Assembly: GCA_032717465.1 (NCBI GenBank)
Contig: CM064732.1
Coordinates: forward strand, 29,496,107-29,560,106
Direction: 5' to 3'
Length of the DNA stretch: 64,000 nt
Source of the DNA: Coenobita brevimanus
Taxonomy: Eukaryota; Arthropoda; Malacostraca; Decapoda; Coenobitidae
Shown: one piece after another, positions 20,484-32,720 of the stretch
Position numbering within the stretch: position 1 is the stretch's first letter
How the letters are laid out: each line of letters starts with the position of its first letter
Notes under the pieces: generated by a model
Databases searched by the model: none
The model's input: only the letters and a program-made list of their open reading frames with translations
What the model was told of the DNA's origin: nothing
Position numbers and translations under genes: made by a program

Positions 20484-23134
20484 ATCATCATCATCATCAT
20501 CAACATCCAGACCTCCTTTCCCACCCTAGGGCAGGGTGAGGAGTAGCAATGTCCAGACAGCCCAAATCTGACCAATCCAATGGGTCACACTTCCATTCAC
20601 TCATCATTCAAGCCCCTGGAATCCTGGCTCTATCGGATATGCCAAAAACATTCACCACATTCTGTAGCTTCACATATCATATCCGATAGAGGTAATCCGG
20701 ATGCCGCCACATTAAAAAGAGGTGCCAAATCCCTGATCATGCACTTTTTCTCACAACATTCATCAGCCAGCTCGATCTCCTGTCAGTTCCCTAGCCTCAC
20801 CGACTTCCAAACCTCTCTTCCTCACACATTCATCCACCATATCTCTCCACCTTCTCCTTGGCCTACATCGCCTCCTCCCTCCTTCATATTCGTTCAGATA
20901 TACCTTTTTCACCACTCTAATATTATCCATCCTCTCCACATGACCATACCATCTCAGTACACTCTCCTCGATTCTGGTGTCCACCGACTTCCTCACTCCA
21001 CATCTTTCATGAAGCACATTATTTCGCATCCTATCCACCCTCTGTACTCCACCTACATTCCTCAGCAGTCCCATCTCCACTGCTCTCACTCTTGACCTTT
21101 CATTTTCATGCCACACCATAGTCTCACATCCATATGTCACCTTCTCTCTCAATAACCATCACTTTACTCTTTTCTACATTTACTCTCAAGGCATGACACT
21201 CAAAGATATCAGCAAAACCCTGCACTAGCCTACCAAGTCCTTGTCCAGTATTTGCATGCAGTACTGCATCATCAGCATACAACAAATTTGAGATATTCCA
21301 TCTATCATCATTTGTTACCAACGCCATCCCTCTCTCCATTACTCATGTTTTTACTTCTCTCATCGCCCCATCCATAAATATATATTTATTAAACAACCAT
21401 GAGGACATCACACAACCTTGTAACACACCATTCATGAACCATTCACTTAGAAGCCCATTAAACTCTTGACAACACCTAGCAGCTTACCATCTTCACCATT
21501 ATATGCACAAAACTTTCCACAATCCTTCTCTGTCCACTTTGTCGTATGCTTTTTCCAGATCCATGAATGCCATAAACACCTCATGCTACTTCCCACAAGC
21601 CTTCTCTGCTATCTGTCTCACTGCAAATATTTGATCCACACATCCTCTACCACTCCTAAAGCCACCCTGTTCATCACTCACTGGAACTTCTGATATCTCT
21701 CTTACTTTCTCTATAATAATTCTTCCATATACCTTCCCCACCACGCTCAATAAACTTATGCCACAATAATTCTTGCACTCACTTCGCTCACCTTTCTTTT
21801 TGTACAGGGGTACACTTGAAGCCTTTTTCCACCTTGCTGGTACAGTTTCACTCATCCATGCCTTCACACTTATCTCCAACACACTTCATTCCACTCTCTC
21901 CACTACACTTAATCATCTCTGTACACACCTCATCAACTCCAGCTGCTTTCCCATTTTTCAGCTGCTTCACAGCACTCTTCACCTGTGCAAGTGTCACGTC
22001 TCCTGGGACTGCATTCCTTCTCTGAACACCCCCAAAACCAATCATGTTTACAGCTGCTCTGCTCTCTCTATTCCCATTCATCAGGCTTTCAATATATTCT
22101 TTCCATCTGGTCCTTACTTCATCCCCATGGGTTAATAATCTACCACCTACATCCTTCACACCATCACATTTCTTTACGCTTTCACTTCTACATTTCCGCA
22201 CCTCTTTCCAGAACAGCTTCCTATTTTCAGAATAATTTGCATTCATTTTTCTTCCTAGATCATCATTTAACTCCTTCTTTTTCCTCTTCACTAGTCTCTT
22301 TATGTGCTTCTTGCTCTCAGTATATTCATTTCTTATTTCAACTGACCCCTGTCCTGTAACCACTTTAGCCACTTCTTCCTTTTTTCCTCCACTGCTCTCT
22401 TTACCTCCTCATCCCACCATGCCATACCTTTCTTCTTTGTTGTTACTCTTACCACACCACACACTGCTTCAGCATTCCTAACTAAGCAATGCCTATATGC
22501 ATTCCACAGGCTGTTCAGATTCATTTCATTCCAATTCACTAATTCTAACTCCTCCTCTACTTTGGTCCTGTAATCATCTGCCATTTCTTTGATCCTCAGC
22601 TTCTCAACTTCCACTCTTTCTCCCTTACTGCTCCTCTCTCTCCTGATCCACCTCACTCCTCTCAGCTTGATCTTGCATACCACAATCATATGATCTGACA
22701 GACCTCCACATCGTCCTCTCACAGCCCTTGTATCAGCAACCATTCCCATTATCAACCTCTCAACGAGCACATAATCAATCAGGCTTCTTTCAACACGATC
22801 CCCGTTCCCTCTATACCATGTATATTTATGTGCATCTTTGTGTTTGTAATACGAGTTACAAATGAACAACTTCCTCTTCTGACACATATCTTTTAGTCGA
22901 TTCCCATTATCATTTTCTCCTGGTACTGTACTCCATTACAACCCATTATGTTATCCTCAGGACCAGCACCTATTCTTCCATTCATATCACCCATTACAAT
23001 CACTTTGTAGCTCCTGGGCATTTCTCCCACTACTTCATCCGGCTCAACCCAAAACCTGTCTTTCTCACTCCTGTCTTCACACAGCGCATACACTACAATC
23101 ACTGCCACATTCACCTTCTCAACCTTGAACTTGA

Positions 23135-23285
23135 TATTAGGATGCGAAACAACCAAACTCACCAGCCTCACACTTCCAAGTGAGCAGGCTCTGCCTGCAT
23201 ACAGTAAGACCCTTCCGATGACATCACCACTCGGAACGTAACAAGTGTGTGCGCACACACACACTAACAGCAATATGCACTAACA
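23135..23285 (-). repeat. Copia 3' LTR
   Basis: 151 bases. On the minus strand it begins TGTTAGTGCATATTGC and ends CATCCTAATA, followed by TSD TCAAG. It has TGATGTCA where the 5' LTR has a perfect TGACGTCA (CRE-like) palindrome. Confidence 0.92.
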
Positions 23286-23303
23286 CTCTCATCCTCTCTT
23301 CTT
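23286..23303 (-). other. Copia polypurine tract
   Basis: On the minus strand, AAGAAGAGAGGATGAGAG sits directly before the TGTTAG start of the 3' LTR, as needed to prime plus-strand DNA. Confidence 0.85.
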
Positions 23304-23459
23304 AATTTGATGAAAGATCCCAAGGATGAAACTGAATGGATTATTGGCATCCTATACACACTATATATCCAATACACAGACTTTTGTTTAAGCACCATTA
23401 AGACCGTAACAACATACAGACATGTGGTGTCCCTTGAAGTAGTATAATCCTTCTAGTCC

Positions 23460-25079
23460 CGGCTGACTGCTGCACGCAGCCGCTCGGTCGAGGCACCTTT
23501 CTTGGTGAGACAGTCAGCCAGTTATTGTGATGTATCCACCCAAGACACTTCATCAATCTCCCCTTGCTCCAACATGTCTTGTAATACAGCAATATCAATG
23601 CACAATCTTCTGTCTTCTACACTCCAACAAGAGTAAAGGGTGTCCACCAGACTCTTGTTATCGACGAAACACTTGATCTTGAAATCTCCACATCCAGAAG
23701 CCTCACGCAATATGTTGGCGAGATATACAGCAGTTTCAGCACATTCAAGCAGCGCCAACTTTTCAGCTGATAAAGTAGATTTGACGACCCGCCTGATCTT
23801 TCTAGTCTGCCAGAATAAGGGACATCTCGCCCCACTAGCATCTCGTAGGAAGATCACAAAGCCTCCCTGAGACCCATTGCCTACAAGGTTGGCAAAAGAG
23901 GCATCTGAAAAGCATTCTATATAACATTCATTGAGTGGCCCCATTCTTGGAAAGTATAGCTTCATGTTGTCTGTCTTTACCCTTGCAATCACCTTGTTAA
24001 GCCTAAGCAAATCGGCTACGGTAGCTTGGTTGCTAGTCATACTCAACTCACACACATCAAAGGCAATATCTGGACAAGTGTGTGTGGCAATCCAATTGAG
24101 TTGCCCAATTAACGCTCAGTACTCAGTTTTCTCAGACACGGACAGCTCTCCCGATTTTACTGCTGCATGATGTCTGCTCAGCGTGACTGGTTTCAAAGAC
24201 GAAGCGTACAGGAACTGGTTAAGCGTTATGCCGCCATTGCCGTTGGAGACAACATTTAGATCAACGTATTTGAAAGCTTTTGATTCCAAACTGCCGATGA
24301 GGAATATTTGGCTCAAACTGTTTATCACTTGCTGATCGAACTCACATGTACTGGCCCAAAGGAAATCATCAACATAAATGCATATAATGCCTTTGATCTT
24401 GCCCCTATTACTCCAAGAGAACAGTGCTATATCCAGTGATGACACTTTAGCTCCGTGACTCAATAACTGATCTTTAACGCGCAATGTACCAATGCCTAGC
24501 AGAATCACAATGGCCGTAAACCATTTTCCTTAGTCCCCACAGCTTACCGTTTGCATATTCAGGCGGAGGACGTAAATGAACAACTCGCTCAATGTCGTTA
24601 TCTTGTAGATAAACAGCTTTCACGTCCATAGCGTGGCAATCTCGTTGGTTGGTGGAGGCAAAAGAAAGTGCCAAAAGCACAGCCTCTTTTGAGCATGTAG
24701 GAGAGTCTTTCCGGAGATCCACGGTGCCTTCCTCAAATCCTCTGGTGACTATGCGGGCTTTAACAATCGGCTTCTTGTTTTTCATTTTTTCCGTCACAAC
24801 CCATCGAACCATTATGGCATCTTGCCCAACATCATTTACTTCCTCATACACGTCATTATTCTGCCAGTTTGTAATTTCTTTTTTCTTGGCATATAATACG
24901 TCCTCAGAGTTGAAAAGAACAAGCATCTCTGCTTCATCATCAACTACTTCCCATGTGCTGAAATCATTTTGCAGATCCACCCAATCAATATTGCCATCAG
25001 AGTCCCTCTTCAAATTGTAGCAGTGATTGTACTTTCCAGTGGCTTCTCCCACCCGACTCACAATCCATCCAGTCACCAA
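23460..25079 (-). pseudogene. Copia reverse transcriptase and RNase H, with breaks
   Basis: RT: WVVTEKMKNKKPIVKARIV, SKEAVLLALSFA, CHAMDVKAVYLQ (motif A Asp) and IICIYVDDFLW (YVDD catalytic box, about 24390). RNase H: CFSDASFANLV, STLSAEKLALLECAETA, CFVDNKSLVDTLYS and DEVSWVDTSQ. A frame change occurs near 24490, the region around 24116-24055 is interrupted, and an in-frame TAA at about 23523-23525 sits before LADCLTKKG. Functional residues remain but the frame does not. Confidence 0.85.
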
Positions 25080-25272
25080 CTCTCCTGTTTCTGAATGTAT
25101 TCCCTTTATACGTTGACCAACAGAAACCTTGGGAGGCTCCTTAACCGAAAGAGAAACTGTAGGAGGCTGATCATCCAGAATTGCACCATTTTCAGACTCA
25201 TCATCCGGTGGCTAGTCATTCAATACCTGCGAAGCATCGTCATTAGGTTTCTCTTGGACTACACTGTTCTTC

Positions 25273-26330
25273 TCATAACTTCTGACGCTGTCTCCAACTG
25301 AAGTATTTCGTTCTGGAGCACGTGCTAGACGACACACATGCACTCGCACGTAGACACCGCCGTGTCTCACCAGAGTTTGTTTTCCATCTCTGCCTATTAC
25401 GATTCCAGGACCATGCCATTCGTGACTCATTTCGTTTGTAGAAGACCTCATCTCCGTTCTGGATGTCGTTTAAGTCACTTGAACATATGTTGTGCCGCAG
25501 AGCCCTAGCCAAAAGTTGATCCAATTCAGTCTTTATAAACTCTTGTCTTGCTAAATGAAAAGCGTTCAAATTGTCCCTCACAATTTTTGATGGCGATGTA
25601 GGTTCCAAGGCTGGAGGATCATTTGCATACACATTAGGCAGGCCAGGGTTCTGACCAAAAACAAGTTGGTTAGGAGAAAAACCTGCATAGTTGGTGAGAG
25701 CATTTCTTGCCGATACTGCCCAAGCCAAGGCCACATCCAAGTCACACTGGCTATCAGCCATTATCTTCCTAACAACGTCACCTATGACTGCATTTTGACG
25801 CTCACATACTCCGATGCTCCATGGACTCTCTGCAGACGTCGTCATGATCTTGATATTAAAGGACTCTCCCAATGCTCGTATTTCAGTATTGTTGAATTCA
25901 CACCCATTATCTGTAAGAATTTTTCCAGGTGCGCCAAACAGAACAATCCAGCTCTGAAATACTTCTTTGATAATGGTGGTCACACATTTGTCCGCAATTA
26001 CTACTGCGGTGCAGTACTTGGTCGCCAAATCAACAAGGACAAAGAAATAATGCCTTCCCAAAGCTTTCAAATCCATAGCTATGGCTTCGTTAAACTTAGA
26101 TGCCATGGGCAAACTGATTACGGGTCGGGCCTTAGCTCTCTTGTCCCTACAACAGACTGTACATGCAACAGATACATCCTTGATAGCTTGCTCCAGTTCT
26201 GAACTTTTAATTCCAGCATCTGTAATAAGTCTGATTAGTTTAGCCGATGTTGGGTGTCCAAATTGCCTGTGAAGCTTCGAAGCCGTTTTGTCTACATCAC
26301 CCCCAAGAGATGCCAGTGAGATCGTTTCAC
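25273..26330 (-). pseudogene. Copia integrase
   Basis: An HHCC zinc-binding region (FGHPTSAKLIRLI...CTVCCRDKRAKA, about 26255-26130) leads into the core. The DDE triad is visible as AMDLKALGRHYFFVLVD, ILTDNGCEFNN and SIGVCERQNAVIGD. Integrase inserts the cDNA and leaves the 5-bp duplication. The C-terminal region continues into VFYKRNESRMAWSWNRN, then shifts frame near 25440. Confidence 0.88.
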
Positions 26331-26510
26331 AAAACTCTCAGCCTAGTCACAAAGAAATTGGAAGCAAGTAATGGCCTGAAGATGAGGACTTCAAGTTAAT
26401 GATACTTCCACAAATTTTGATCTGGTCACTCTCAATATTAATCACCATTTTTGCTTTTTTCATGGAACGTTTGCTCAGCAGCAAGGGAATATTGCAGTTC
26501 ACCACATCAG

Positions 26511-26963
26511 TCACAATGGTTGCATACATATTTCCAATGTAGCAGGGTAGAGTAGGGAAGAAACTGTGACACCATCAGCGAAAGTAAACGCTGAAGATGA
26601 CTTTTCTTCTATTATAGCTTCACGTTCGTAATCACTGAGCTCACTTAGATGGCAATTGATCCATTCAGCCCCACATACAGTTGGAGAACACCCTGTGTCT
26701 AAAACAGCACATCCCTTAGATTCTTCTACTAGCATCTGTAATTTACCTCTACTAGCGGTATCATCTGCATAGCCCATAAATAATGACAGATGCACTGTTT
26801 CATAATTTTCTTCTCGACTGCCTTTATTTTCGTATGCATCCGGACAGTCACGTGTCCAATGAAATCGAGAATCACATACTAAACATCTCGACACCTTACC
26901 ATCAGGCCCGAGGGGGTTCTGCCTCCTGCCGGTGGATGAGTGTTGGGAAATTCTAGCAGACAC
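26511..26963 (-). pseudogene. Copia zinc knuckle and aspartic protease
   Basis: A CCHC knuckle (CLVCDSRFHWTRDC) is followed by the protease active site AVLDTGCSPTVCG and a typical flap/ending region. The frame ends at a TGA near 26511. It lies between gag and integrase, as expected. Confidence 0.85.
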
Positions 26964-27123
26964 AGTTGAACGGCCATCACCACGACCTCAAACATGTACT
27001 GCACCACCCCGAAACCTTGTCCTTCCTCGTCAAGTACTCCTAACGTAAAACGTTTCCTCACCCCCGACTTCGTCACTCCAAAAAACTGGTTCACTCTTCA
27101 CCTCACTGGCAGACACCAATGCA

Positions 27124-27654
27124 TCATTCTGCCCGCAAAATTTCCCCAGCGAAAATACAATTCAGGGCAGATTTCATATTTTCATAAGTTACCTCAGTTA
27201 TCGCAGACATCACTAGTTGTTGCTCACTATCTGAAAGTTTGCATGAAGCCAGAAGCATAAAAGCCATCACAGAATTAGGTAGTTGCATGTCCTGCTTCGT
27301 AAATTTAAAATAAACATGCTCGAATTCTGCCACAAACTTACGAATGTTCATATCACCAGGTATTCTGAAGTTGTACAATTCATGAAAAGCTGCAAACTGC
27401 CGACATCCTTTGTCCACGAGAAATAAACCGTCTAGTTTGTTCAACAAGGTCTGAACATCATTATCTTCTTTCAGATCAGCAGCGTCAATTTCTGAAGATG
27501 TCACCCACGCTCTTCCTGACAATGAAAGGTGAATGGCTAGAGCTTGTTTCTTTTTTGGTAAGTCCATCTTTTCACACCAAATGTCGATGTCCTTCTTCCA
27601 ACTCTCATAGGAAGAATCATTTTCAAGTTTTGGAGGCCACTTAGTTGACGCCAT
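27124..27654 (-). pseudogene. Copia gag (nucleocapsid region upstream of zinc knuckle)
   Basis: The first Met inside the element after the primer site gives MASTKWPPKLEND. The frame has SYESWKKDIDIWCEKMDL, LSLSGRAWVT, FLVDKGCRQFAAFHELYNF and SVMAFMLLASCKLSDSEQQ, which resemble UBN2/copia gag. Stop at 27124. The stretch 27123-26964 to the zinc knuckle is frameshifted. Confidence 0.82.
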
Positions 27655-27668
27655 TATGCTCAAACTAC

Positions 27669-27681
27669 GCTCTGTTACCAG
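27669..27681 (-). other. Copia primer binding site
   Basis: On the minus strand, CTGGTAACAGAGC abuts the end of the 5' LTR. It resembles the initiator-tRNA-Met primer site (TGGTATCAGAGC) common in Ty1/copia elements. Confidence 0.8.
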
Positions 27682-27832
27682 TATTAGGATGCGAAACAAC
27701 CGAACTCACCGGCCCCACATTTCCAAGTAAGCGGGCTCCGCCTGCATACTGCAAGACCCTTCCGATGACGTCACCACTCGGAACGTAACAAGTGTGTGCA
27801 CACACACACATTAACAGCAATATGCACTAACA
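27682..27832 (-). repeat. Copia 5' LTR
   Basis: 151 bases, containing a perfect TGACGTCA palindrome and a GTGTGTGCACACAC tract. Its outer edge meets TSD CTTGA at 27833-27837. Confidence 0.92.
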
Positions 27833-28217
27833 CTTGACATACACACACCTCGAGCTGACACATTTGAAGTCTCTCTTTCCACTCTGCCACACCTTATTCA
27901 TCAACAAAGCAACTCCTTCCTTGTATCTACCTTGCCCATTCATGCCCGATCTTACACATTTCACACTCTCCCACTCCTCCACTTCACACCCTTTCATCTT
28001 CGTTTCACACAATGCCATCACGGCCTATCTCGCATTTCTGAACACATTTACCACTTCCACCCTCTTGCTCTCCTCATTCACACCTCTCACATTCCACATG
28101 GCCATGCGAATCTGCCCATTGGGTTGGGGCCCTGGGCAGGTATTGGGCCCTCTGAGGCTCTCTGAAACAACTGCCATGATGAGTGATTTTGGATAAGGGA
28201 ATCTGGGGGGCACTTAA

Positions 28218-28312
28218 CCCTGCTAAAAACCCTGGTTTTATGGTTATCACCCAGTGTAGTAAATGGTTTCCTGGGTACAGGAAACCATTTGGCTTGTCAC
28301 TCAGTTTAATCA
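28218..28312 (-). repeat. Hairpin module upstream of RTE-C, shared with tRNA-SINE
   Basis: It contains AAATGGTTTCCTG..CAGGAAACCATTT, a 13-bp perfect stem with a 4-base loop. It is followed by TGGCTTGTCACTCAG. The same block occurs at 49599-49670 in the tRNA-related SINE. It may be RTE-C 5' leader captured by the SINE, or a SINE piece adjacent to RTE-C. Confidence 0.75.
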
Positions 28313-28741
28313 TATGACAGACAATCTAAAATCTTATAAACCCCAGCTGTATTTCTAATGCAAAACTCATCATCACACAGTATGTACAATCCTTCAAAGT
28401 TAGCTGCATGACTAGCACACAAAGTCTGCCATCATAAGGGACTGACTCAGTTAGCTGACTTCAATTCTGCCTTCACTGTTGCTGTCCTCTTCATCCAAAT
28501 TTGTTCATCAACATTCTATGCATTCCAGATGCCGCATTTCTTGAAGGACTTGATGACTGTCTCAACACATATGACATCCCATTCTCTGGCCACAAATTTG
28601 TATATCTTGCCTCCTTCAACCAACCCCTTGTTTCATTCAGCTTCAGCACTATCTTTACTGGGCTTGTAAGCCATGTTCATACTAACATCTAAAGATTACA
28701 GAACAAATACCACACACACACTCTCTCTCTCTCTCTGGTCC
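28313..28741. other. Intronic DNA between RTE-C and LINE-D
   Basis: No recognised gene or element. A (CT)n tract at about 28719-28737 abuts the LINE-D 5' truncation point. Confidence 0.5.
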
Positions 28742-28859
28742 ATGAGAGTGAAGATTCCATAATCCTCTGCTGTACACTTGAGGAGGCAGCAAGAAGAGTT
28801 GGAAAGCAAAATATTTACTAGTCACCTAGTCCAGATAAAATCCCTCCAAGAGTTCTTAA

Positions 28860-30638
28860 CCCCTTAACCGCGAGGCGTCACTTTCGTGACGCTTGGGAGC
28901 AAGGGATCATACCGCGGGGCGTCGCTTTTGTGATTCTGTGTTATTTTGAATTCACCCGGGCTTCCAAGTGGGGGCTTGTATCATCTATCAGTACTGCCAA
29001 TGTCCAACACTAGTCAGCACTCCTAATCTCATCTATACTCCCATCCATTGCTGACAATTTAGCCATTTCTCCCCGTTCTTGACTCCCCTCCCTACCCCCC
29101 CTCCATTACCCTATCCTCTCGCCTGCCTGGCCGTGCTACGCTAAGTAAATCTTCCCTGGAATTTTTCACTGATTTCATCTATTGAAATAAGCCCTATGCC
29201 CTATTCTTATACCAAATAATATATACAAGAAAGAAATAAGGTAAGTGAGAGTGCCACACACCTGGAATTGGCTAATTATCACCTGACAACACCTCACATG
29301 CACTCGTTCGCTAATTTTCGCTGTTTATTTCCTCTTGAAATATGCCGTATAATCTATTTTCGTAATAAATATACATGTAAGGAGGGAAGGGAGAAGCCTA
29401 AGTGATATTTACATTCACCTGGAACTACCTAATTTATAATGTATTGTCTAGATTTCCTGCCAATCATTTCAGTGCTATACATAGCTGTTTCAAGAGCGAA
29501 CATTGGTAGCACTGAATATCCCCTAAGTAGGCCTCTACCCCGGCCCTCCGTTATCAGTTTACTCTCATCTTCCGAAGTAGAGGTACGTCTGTTTCTTCTT
29601 GCTGACTTCAGGGACTTTTTCACCCCCATGCAAAGGGCCCTGTGACCTTTACCCCCTACTAAACCTTGTTTGGAAAGAGGTAAAGGGCTGACAATTGATA
29701 AAAGAGTGACTACAATCTTTCTATTGAGTAAAACAGTGCAAGTGGAATTGTAAATAATGTGTAAATAATGTGTAAACAGCAAGTGAAAGTAATGAATGTA
29801 AATATATGTGAACAATGGAAAATAGTTTTAAAAGTTACTTCAAGTGACAGTGCATAACACAGTGTAAATAAAATAGAAATGTAAATAACGTAAATAAAAT
29901 AGAGAACGTAAATAGAAATGTAAATGAGTAGTATTATAAGAATACGAGTATATACCCTAGGAGTAATGAAAGTGAAAGTTTCACTCTAGCATGTCTGAAT
30001 ACTATGGGTTATGAGAGTGAAGACAAAAGTGACATTCACTCTCAATGCTAGTATACAGGACGAGAAAGTGAATGCTACGTATTTTACTGAAAGAAATTGA
30101 ATCCCTACAGTGACAATAAACTAATACTACTGAAGGAAACTTATGGATAAAGACTGTAGATATATATAAGTGTTATATAGTAATAGAAATATAAAGTGTG
30201 AGGGGTTTTACGAATAATAAATGACAGAGTACCAAGAGCAAACTAGCGTAAGTGCGACGGTCAGACGCGCTCGTAATTTTCATTGCTTTCACAGTGGGTT
30301 TTTTTTTTTTAGTATGGATCCCAATCTACTTGAAAATCATAGAGTAGTGTTTATAGTGTTAATATCTGGCTGTGGTAATCATATTACGGGTTGTCGGGAA
30401 GTGTAAAGTGGAGACTTCGTTACCCAACTTCAGAGGTCTCCACAAGTCCTACGGTAACTGACGAAGGCTCAACAAACATTCCAGGAGAAAGCTGAACGTA
30501 TGTGCCATTAGCATATGTAATTTTAATATTCTAGGACTAGTAACTGATTTTTGGCAAATATTTTTTGAGAGTCTGTCGGAGCCCGAATAACCCCGCGGCA
30601 CTCGCAAAACATCGGTAAACATGCCCGCGGTGTAGGGG
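28860..30638. mobile_element. piggyBac-like non-autonomous element pB-2
   Basis: TTAA at 28856-28859 and 30639-30642 flank ends reading CCCCTTAACCGCGAGGCGTC (left) and, inward from the right, CCCCTACACCGCGGGCATG. A palindrome GCGTCAC..GTGACGC lies just inside the left end. The interior matches pB-3 in inverse orientation (CCCTATGCCCTRTTCTYATAC). A minus-strand frame (29620-29429) with an S/E/D-rich, basic start could be a transposase N-terminal remnant. AT-rich GTAAATAAAATAGAAAT repeats lie at about 29860-29935. Confidence 0.82.
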
Positions 30639-32200
30639 TTAAAGAGGTGCATGACCAATGTAGCTCCTTTACCTGCAGAAACCTTCAACAAATTGGTGGA
30701 TATGGGGGAAGTGCCAGAAGACTAGAAGGCAGCAGATGTGACAGTCTTTAAGCTAGGGGATCAGGAATATCCTGAGAATTACCATCCAATCAGCCTAGCC
30801 TTCATCATAATAAAACTGTTAGAAGAAGTGACTGCAGTCAGGATAGTCAAACACCTGGAAAATCACAATCAGTTTATGGACTCCCAGCATGGGTTCAGAT
30901 GACACAGATCATGCCTAACCAACTTGCTTAAATTTTTCCACAAAAAGTTGAGTTAGTATGACAGGAATAAAGCAGCAAACATCCTTTGCTTAAATTTTCA
31001 AAAGGCATTCAACAAAGTGCTTCACCTCAAACTAATGTCAAAAGTGCAAGCATTTGGTATTAGTAGGAAGGTTATGCTCTGGAGAAAAAACTGGCTTACA
31101 GGTAGGAAACAGTGAATGATCAATGGAATTACCTCTGATTGGGCTTCAGTCACTTCTGGAGTTCCACAAGAGTCAGTCCTTGGTACACTCCTGTTCATTA
31201 TTTATATCAGTGACACAGATGTTAGCCTGTTATGTGTGATGTCAAAGTTTGCAGATGACATCAAACCTGGAGCAAATGTGAGCAGTGCTGAAGGGATTGC
31301 AAAACTCCAGACAAACTTGAACAGGCTAGGGGAATGGTCTGAGACATGGCCTATGCCATTCAACTTGGAGCAATGCAAGGTGATGCATACTGGCCATGCA
31401 AATCCTGGGTCAACTGTTGGAGAGAACTTTGAGGATGGCTGACTCAGAAAAGGACTCAGGTGTACTGATCAGAAGTGACTTAATATTTTCCAAACAGAGC
31501 ATCAAATTATTGAACAATGCCCAGAAATTGCTAGGCTACAGTTTCATTGTAGGAATAGGGAGATTTTTCTTACACTCTATAATGCCTTTGTAGACTTTTG
31601 GAGTATGCTGTGCAATTTTGTTCATCAACACTTAGGAAAAACATAGGTCGACTAGAAACAGCCGAAGCTACAACATCAAAACTTATTCCACCCATCTGGA
31701 GACTGAGTTATCAAGATCGCCTGATGGCAGTGGGGACTGTTTTCACTTGAAAATTTTAGACTTCAAGGTCAGCTCACTGAAGTGTCTAAAATACTGAATG
31801 GGTCTGACAAACTCAACAATAGAAACCTGTTTAGTCTCGACACAAACTTAACAGGCAGCCATGGTTGGAAGCTGGAACTCAAAAGATTTAACACCAACAT
31901 ATGTGAAAAAATTTTCACATACAATATCTACTCCACCGGCAACAGACTCCACATGGATATTGTTAATACTGTATCACTACAGCAGAGCAGTTTAAAAGAA
32001 ATCTTGATAGGTTCTTACTTATACCAGAATTATAGCAAATTGGACAGGCATTCCCATGCAAATATGAAATATCTCCTCAGTATGGATCACAAACACTCAG
32101 AGATATTAAATTTTCCATGTAACTCTTGCAACTCTCTTGCTCTCTCTCACTTCACATATTTTACCTGCAGGCTTAATACAGTACTGTATATGATACTGTA

Positions 32201-32204
32201 ATAT

Positions 32205-32236
<32 letters not shown>

Positions 32237-32262
32237 CAGAGAGACAGACAGACAGACAGAGA
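32201..32262 (+). repeat. (GA)n/(GACA)n tract
   Basis: GA dinucleotides followed by GACAGACA repeats at the LINE-D 3' end. Confidence 0.9.
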
Positions 32263-32718
32263 TTAACATGATGAAATACTCTTCCACAACTGCTCCTTCC
32301 CTGAATCCTCTCGCTTTGCTCTAAACTGCCCAGTATAAACAAACTGAAATGTTTGCCATTTATTTGATATACCCACAATCATTCATGCCCCTTTTTGTAT
32401 GATATTAAAAACTGTCTGATGGAACTTATGTGGATACTCGACTTCTACTTTATTCTCACATAAATCTTCAAGATTTAACAATCATTCTGACTATAATGTT
32501 GCAGATAATTTATGAAAAACTGCTGCACACATAATAAAAAATACTGTCTTTCATTTGGTCACACTAAGAAAAGGAATCAGTTCTGTTATGAATAAACTGA
32601 AAGAGATATTTAGCTTTATGTCTGATATTGAGGTACGATGAGTATTAGAAAATTCAGATTGATGATGGTATTGTACACATACCCCTTACAAATTTCAAAG
32701 TAGTACTGTACAAGCAAC
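32263..32718. other. Intronic DNA, no feature seen
   Basis: AT-rich unique-looking sequence with no coding, TIR or tail signal that I can support. Confidence 0.5.
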
Positions 32719-32720
32719 TA

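Larger units (their letters stand above)
23135..27832 (-). mobile_element. Complete Ty1/copia LTR retrotransposon (GalEA-like?)
   Basis: It is 4,698 bases with 151-bp LTRs at each end and a 5-bp target duplication CTTGA (23130-23134 and 27833-27837). The tRNA-iMet-like primer site and polypurine tract sit next to the LTRs. Gene order is gag, zinc knuckle, protease, integrase, RT, RNase H. Integrase before RT is diagnostic of Ty1/copia. By my count the LTRs differ at 12 of 151 sites, 11 of them transitions. GalEA is the copia clade known from galatheid crustaceans; that link is from memory. Confidence 0.92.
20763..28110 (-). pseudogene. RTE-C EN-RT remnants
   Basis: Pieces in order from the N-terminus: ALCETKMKGCEVEEWES (27990s), then across the copia insertion VMGDMNGRIGAGPEDN (about 23000), RSLIDYVLVERLIMG and GLSDHMIVVCKIKL (about 22700). 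Next come AWWDEEVKRAVEEKRKKWL (about 22400), GKAAGVDEVCTEMIKCSGE, PLYKKKGERSECKNYCGISLLS (about 21760), LLYADDAVLHANTG (about 21270) and LRWYGHVERM...RRRWRDMVDE (about 20880). The YADD box survives; the frames do not. Confidence 0.75.
20484..28210 (-). mobile_element. RTE-C copy 2, near full-length but decayed, split by copia
   Basis: The 3' end is (GAT)n at 20484-20501 (ATC on plus). Reading the minus strand upward gives the C-terminal YGHVERM block, RT and EN, to the start near 28110 (MAMWNVRGVNEESKRV). The Ty1/copia element at 23135-27832 sits inside EN. Deleting it with one TSD copy joins SSRCVYVK to FKVEKVNVAVIVVYA in frame, matching RTE-A's ARIVWVRMKVG...VYAPTED region. Several frameshifts and stops make it inactive. 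Confidence 0.85.
28742..32262 (+). mobile_element. LINE-D: degenerate CR1-like LINE, 5'-truncated, with (GA)n tail
   Basis: Fragments in order: SPDKIPPRVL just before the MITE, then after it a KLMSKVQAFGI-like region. INGITSDWASVTSGVPQ and LGTLLFIIYISDT follow (about 31116-31210), then KFADDIKPGANVSSAEGIAKLQ. The C-terminus has GWKLELKRFNTNICEKIF. The 3' end runs into (GA)n/(GACA)n at 32201-32262. Many stops; pB-2 splits it at a TTAA between SPDKIPPRVL and the next coding segment. Confidence 0.75.

Noticed and set aside
28211..28235. TTAA followed by CCCTGCTAAAAACCC as a piggyBac-like end
   Set aside because: No matching right end nearby, and the sequence is continuous with the RTE-C leader and hairpin module.
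29429..29815. 127-aa minus ORF as a gene
   Set aside because: Located inside pB-2 with no recognised domain. At most an N-terminal transposase remnant, so noted only under pB-2.
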